Below are positions 59,775-64,000 of a stretch of DNA of 64,000 nucleotides, one piece after another (position 1 is the stretch's first letter; each line of letters opens with the position of its first letter). The notes beneath the pieces were generated by a model that did no database searches, was not told where the DNA came from, and was given only the letters and a program-made list of their open reading frames with translations. Position numbers and translations under genes: made by a program. Location: NCBI GenBank assembly GCA_035610835.1, contig CM069456.1:25550234-25614233 (forward strand). Reading direction: 5' to 3'. The stretch comes from Ophiura sarsii. Its lineage: Eukaryota; Echinodermata; Ophiuroidea; Amphilepidida; Ophiuridae.

Positions 59775-61214
59775 TAAGGTCATCTTCTTGTTCGCGCGTG
59801 GCGTAACACACCGCATTCACGCGCTATCATCAGCAGCGCATTCTTTATTTGTGTTTATGCTATCTACCGAAGATGTATTTTTGCGTTTTTTCTGACGCTG
59901 ACGAACCCTCTGCCTATTTGAAAACTGCATGGAATGGGAATAGTCCCTATTTCAATTATTTTAAATACAATTGTTGGTTTTGGTTAACAATACCATGAAT
60001 ATGAACCCAAAAGCCTCAAATTCATTTTATTTTTACAACTTCACGCCTCTATCAAGTGCCCTGCTAAATTGTATACGTCACGTAATTAGGACTTTATACG
60101 TCACTTTGTTTGATGAAAGTTAAGCCTCTTTTAGTGATCATGTAAAATTCATATGACTGTTAATGTTGACATTTATATAAAGCTTTAATTTCATACCTCA
60201 CAAAGCATCATAAACATAATTCTTATATACTACATGTACTAACGTTACGGATTTACCCTAAACGCTAAACACTTGTTATTATAATCCCTCGTTGGGCATG
60301 GGTTACGAAACAAAAAGTCATTACAATTATCATTTTTTCGTAATTTAATCGGCTATGCCAATGGGAGTGTGTTTACGTCATGTATATGTACGTTGACACG
60401 TTTAGCATGTTTACATGATACACAAACGGCACTTGCCGTGCAATAGGATCAGACGAAACGCACCCGGCTCCCAAAGTCAAAGCCTTTACTTTTAGGCTTT
60501 TTGTTAGCGTGTGATGTTGCTTACGCCCACTCCCCTATTTGCATGCACTTTATACAATTGTCAGTGACATTCACGTTGTTTTATGCTATCTACTGAAGAT
60601 GAACAGTGCGTTAAAAGGTGCACGTGTCTTATTATTATACGCCTCATCTCAAAACATATTTGGAAAATGAAAAATTCGTACAAAGCATGGATATCTGCAT
60701 ATTAATCATCAAATATTCTAGATAAGAATTTAACGTATGTATATAACGTATCAACAACTTGACTAAATAGATTCGAGTATTACTTAGCAACTTTTATTAT
60801 TGACAAATCGAAAGTCTTGATCATGCTTTTTACGAGATCACGGTCAAATTTGGTTTCACTCTATGATATCGGTTTAATAAAGCCATAACATATAGGGGTA
60901 GGGTAAAGGTGTGATCACGTTATTACCCTAACCTATATAAAATATATAGTGGTACCCTATCTAATATGAGGGTTGGGTAAATCCGTGATCACGTTTTTCC
61001 CTTCCCCCTAATATTAGTACTCGTGTTTCTTGTAATTGGCCAACAGAGGAGAGAACGACATACGGTTAAAAAAACAACCCACCAAGCATTTTATAATATT
61101 CATGAGCGTCAAACACCCTACGCCGATATCATTGTACAGCTTTTACGCCTAATATACCGTACTACATGTTGATATCCGGTTATAAGGACTTTATTCTGTC
61201 TTTTTATTTGAAAG
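59775..61214. other. Unannotated DNA (Hox intron)
   Basis: Two further occurrences of GCTATCTAC(C/T)GAAGATG lie at about 59859 and 60588. A repeated GTGATCACGTT lies at 60913 and 60990. No exon was recognised. Confidence 0.45.
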
Positions 61215-61262
61215 TTTATGAAGCTTATTTCACGCACATGTGCGTGAAATAAGCTTCATAAA
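61215..61262. repeat. Perfect 48-bp palindrome
   Basis: The two halves (TTTATGAAGCTTATTTCACG CACA and its complement) meet without a spacer at CACATGTG. A further inverted pair, CTTTTTATTTGAAAGTT, flanks it at about 61200 and 61329. Confidence 0.95.
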
Positions 61263-61515
61263 ATGTCAACATTCATGATCACCTGTCGCACCCACGTGAA
61301 TGTTATGAGCACATTCACATTAGGCCTAACTTTCAAATAAAAAGCAGTTTATGATTCTATGACATATAAAGGTTCCATTCTGATTAACATTACTGATAAC
61401 ATTCACACGTTACACGCGTCGATGCCTATTTTAAACTCCCAAGCCCATTTCACTGCGCGCATACATTCATATTTCATATTTATATACTATACGAAGCCGA
61501 GAGGGGAAAACTGCG

Positions 61516-61630
61516 GGGTGGGGGGGGGGGGGGGACATTTTGTGTCTAAGAGGATATTTAGGAAAAGAGGGGGAGAAGGACGAGGTGGCGGAGGAGGACG
61601 AGGTGGAGGCGGGGGAGGAGAGGAGATGAT
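61516..61630 (+). repeat. G-run and GGA-rich tract
   Basis: A G run of about 17 is followed by a purine-rich GAGG/GGA/GGCGG tract. The glycine-rich open frame through it is a composition artefact. CCTCCTCC words follow on the same strand at 61668 and 61690. Confidence 0.85.
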
Positions 61631-61734
61631 ATGTATAGAATGGTGGAATCAGCTGTACCATTGCATGTCCTCCTCCTATACACGTACTCCTCCTCCACTT
61701 AGTTTTCAATTATTAACACTGTATATATAACTCA

Positions 61735-62187
61735 TACGGTTGGGCCTATATTGTGACATGTACTCCTCCTCCACTTGGTTTTCAATTAATAACACTGTAC
61801 TATAACTCATAATCTATATATGAGCTCATACGGTATATAATATTGATGTTTAATATCTCGCCATTTCAATTATTAGTAATTGATTGTCACTTATGTTTTT
61901 AGGTGTCATAACATAACAATATATTTGTATATCATGTATATAGGGGAATACATGCGCAGATTTGACACTTTGTTGATGAGATCGTTACTTATATATTGTT
62001 ATAAAACGATGTAATGATTGCGACAAAGTAAATTAGTAATAAAACTTACAAAATCAACTAACAAACCGTTTTAGCACGTGAGCTTTTAATTAGTTAATGT
62101 GCAACGAGCAATCAAATTGCTCGGTTGTTATCTTAAAAAATATCTAGAGGCGGTACCCTAAATCATGTAATAGCCCCACGCAGTCCA
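61735..62187. other. Unannotated DNA
   Basis: A 30-bp word (CTCCTCCTCCACTT plus TTTTCAATTA) from 61687 is repeated at about 61761. No gene was found. Confidence 0.45.
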
Positions 62188-62397
62188 CCCTAAAAACTAG
62201 CTTTACTTTAACACCGGTTGGAGTTACGGGTCCAATCTATACACCGGTGTTGGTGTTATTTCAACACCAGCTGGTGTCATTTTCAACACTACTATCTATT
62301 TTGAAATAACACTGGTAGTTATTGAAATAACACTGATTGGATTGGACCCGTATTAACTCCATATGGTGTTATTTTCAACACCCTTGTTTTTGCAGTG
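62188..62397. mobile_element. Decayed relative of the CACTGCAAAAAC MITE
   Basis: The right end GTTTTTGCAGTG next to TA is intact and the left end is decayed. The interior has an inverted pair, ACGGGTCCAATC and GATTGGACCCGT, and GTGTTATTTCAACACC repeats. Confidence 0.7.
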
Positions 62398-62805
62398 TAT
62401 AGTGTCAGTAAGATTCCTTGAACAATGGTTTCCTCTAATCAAACTGTTGCTGTTATAATGGGTTGGGGTTGCCAGATCCACTCACGTTCTATAGTAAAAT
62501 GTTTTTCTATCATTTTCTAGTTCATCCCGACAATTTGTTTTAATTGAGGCTGTGACTGTCCTCACACAATCTAAACCATTTTTCTCTTTTGCTTTTTTGT
62601 TATATAAAAGTAGGCCTATGTCTATGGTTCAAATCAACCAGTTACAAACAAAAGCACACACAAGAAATAAATAAGCAAAATCGTCCTTTTTTCAGGTTCA
62701 AATAGTCGTCCCGTTTCTTGTCAATTGGAATTTAAGCGGTCCGATGCGCATTTAAATAGCTAGTCCAGACTAAACCAAAAATCAAATGACCCTTTTGAAG
62801 CTTAA
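62398..62805. other. Unannotated DNA
   Basis: No recognisable gene or repeat was found. Confidence 0.4.
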
Positions 62806-63057
62806 CGCTTTCCACGCGGCTACTACTAGTTATTACCATAATGCAAAACAGATTTTTCAAAAACCTTTCCAAACTGTTTAAGGTCTATCTCAAGGATTAC
62901 TGAACCAATACTAGGCAAGTTTGTACTTATTTCAATGCATTTCTCATGGTTATTCCAAATGTGATAATGAAATTCAATAATTGCGACATTTATCATTATT
63001 GAAACATTTTGTGAACTTTTGGAATATCGTCTGCAGACGCCTGCCGCGTGGAAAGTG
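62806..63057 (+). mobile_element. TTAA-type MITE, family A, copy 7
   Basis: CGCTTTCCACGCGGC and GCCGCGTGGAAAGTG, with TTAA on the left (62802-62805) and TTA on the right. It has the shared interior. The 160-residue minus-strand frame 62826-63308 runs mostly through this element and is not a gene. Confidence 0.9.
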
Positions 63058-64000
63058 TTAGGCCTAAGAATAAATCTTGAAAAGAAAAAAATAACCCTTC
63101 CGAATTGAATAATGAGACAAAGGGTTATTTTCAGTGTCAGACACGCACACAAAATAAGTCTTACTTTTGACAGAGAACGGGGCATTGAGAGAATAATGAT
63201 AATAAAATTAATAACTGTATTGGTGTAGAAATATAGATTTATAGATAACGACTTGTAACAGAATTGGGTTAAAGTGTTGTTGTTTTGTAAGTATTTGAAA
63301 CGGTTCACTGACTACGGATGTCAACCTCAAAACTCAATGGTTTCACACGCAACCATGTGTTTCGGCTCTAAAATCAAAATGGATACAATATAATCTAGTA
63401 TCGAAAGTTCACCGTTTTGCGCGGCCGTTTACCCGAAAACCCCTATAAATTTGTGTACTATTCAAATAAAAATGATAGCTGACTTAAATAACGAGGCCCT
63501 TAATGTAAAAATGCTGCGTTTCTTTTATTTAATCTAATCTTGAATCTGATATAATACAACCTTTATTTTTTTTAGGAAGAAAGGACGATCTTATAAATAA
63601 AAAAATCCTGAACCAGGCAAAGAAGATTTTACCACCACAATTAATTGCGTTTTTGCAAAATGTCCTACTCTCTGGTCTCTACTTGTGTTTTGGTTTCCAT
63701 AGACATATGCACACAATCATGGCTTCATCGCGCGTTCATCGTTGGAGCTCTTAGTTCTAGATTTCATCAATAAATAAATTAGTTATCAGTGTTCTTTTTC
63801 TTATTTCTAAAACGTATAAGAGCTCGACAAATGCATCATTACATGTGGAAAAAGCTTTAGTTGGCTGGCGTTCGCACAATGCATTGTGGGAAGACCTTAA
63901 CATTGTCTTTGTGAACCAGGTGCACCATCACGCCACATGCAAATGTATGGTAAATTACTTGTATGTTGTTGTGTCGCCCTCAGCGACCGACCCCAAAATC
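63058..64000. other. Unannotated AT-rich DNA (Hox intron or upstream)
   Basis: No exon or repeat was recognised. Confidence 0.4.

Noticed and set aside
61359..61730. Glycine/arginine-rich protein of 123 residues
   Set aside because: The glycine-rich part is translation of a G run and GGA tract, with no splice or homology support.
62826..63308. 160-residue minus-strand open frame, among the longest here
   Set aside because: It overlaps copy 7 of the TTAA family over most of its length, and the remaining copies do not keep the frame open.

Overview
This window is AT-rich, intron- and repeat-laden animal DNA. One host protein-coding feature can be recognised: the final (homeobox) exon of a posterior Hox gene on the minus strand at 54615-55069. 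Its homeodomain combines features of posterior Hox proteins in a form I associate with echinoderm and hemichordate Hox11/13 genes, so the source is probably an ambulacrarian or another invertebrate deuterostome. The species cannot be fixed from the sequence. The first exon is not recognisable anywhere upstream, so the intron is probably longer than 8.9 kb, and no other gene follows the Hox exon for 54.6 kb.

Almost everything else that can be read is mobile or repetitive DNA. The largest element spans 6098-13535. It is a deletion derivative of a mariner-like transposon with TA duplications, into which a Ty3/gypsy-type LTR retrotransposon (6156-12633, TAAA duplication) has inserted. The retrotransposon still shows gag, protease, reverse transcriptase, RNase H and the integrase zinc-binding region, all broken, and it has lost its integrase core together with the 5' half of its 3' LTR. 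The 5'-truncated ends of CR1/L2-like LINEs lie at 4467, 16137, 26676 and 34335, and another non-LTR remnant lies at 35466. A tRNA-Met-like SINE lies at 46003.

Many small non-autonomous DNA elements could be delimited from their inverted ends and target duplications. They include a seven-copy family with TTAA sites (about 245 bp), a two-copy TTAA family, a third TTAA family, and a three-copy family with exact 9-bp duplications and TAGACTGG ends. There are also two copies of a three-armed mariner-type element of about 665 bp in opposite orientation, long foldback elements, and several singletons.

Two tandem arrays sit back to back at 28.2-34.3 kb. The first is an array of about 145-bp units, part of which alternates between two monomer types. 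The second is a 55-bp minisatellite that was duplicated as a 1260-bp block. Long gene-free stretches between these features show no coding potential that I can support. They may contain Hox regulatory DNA, but nothing in the sequence alone proves that.
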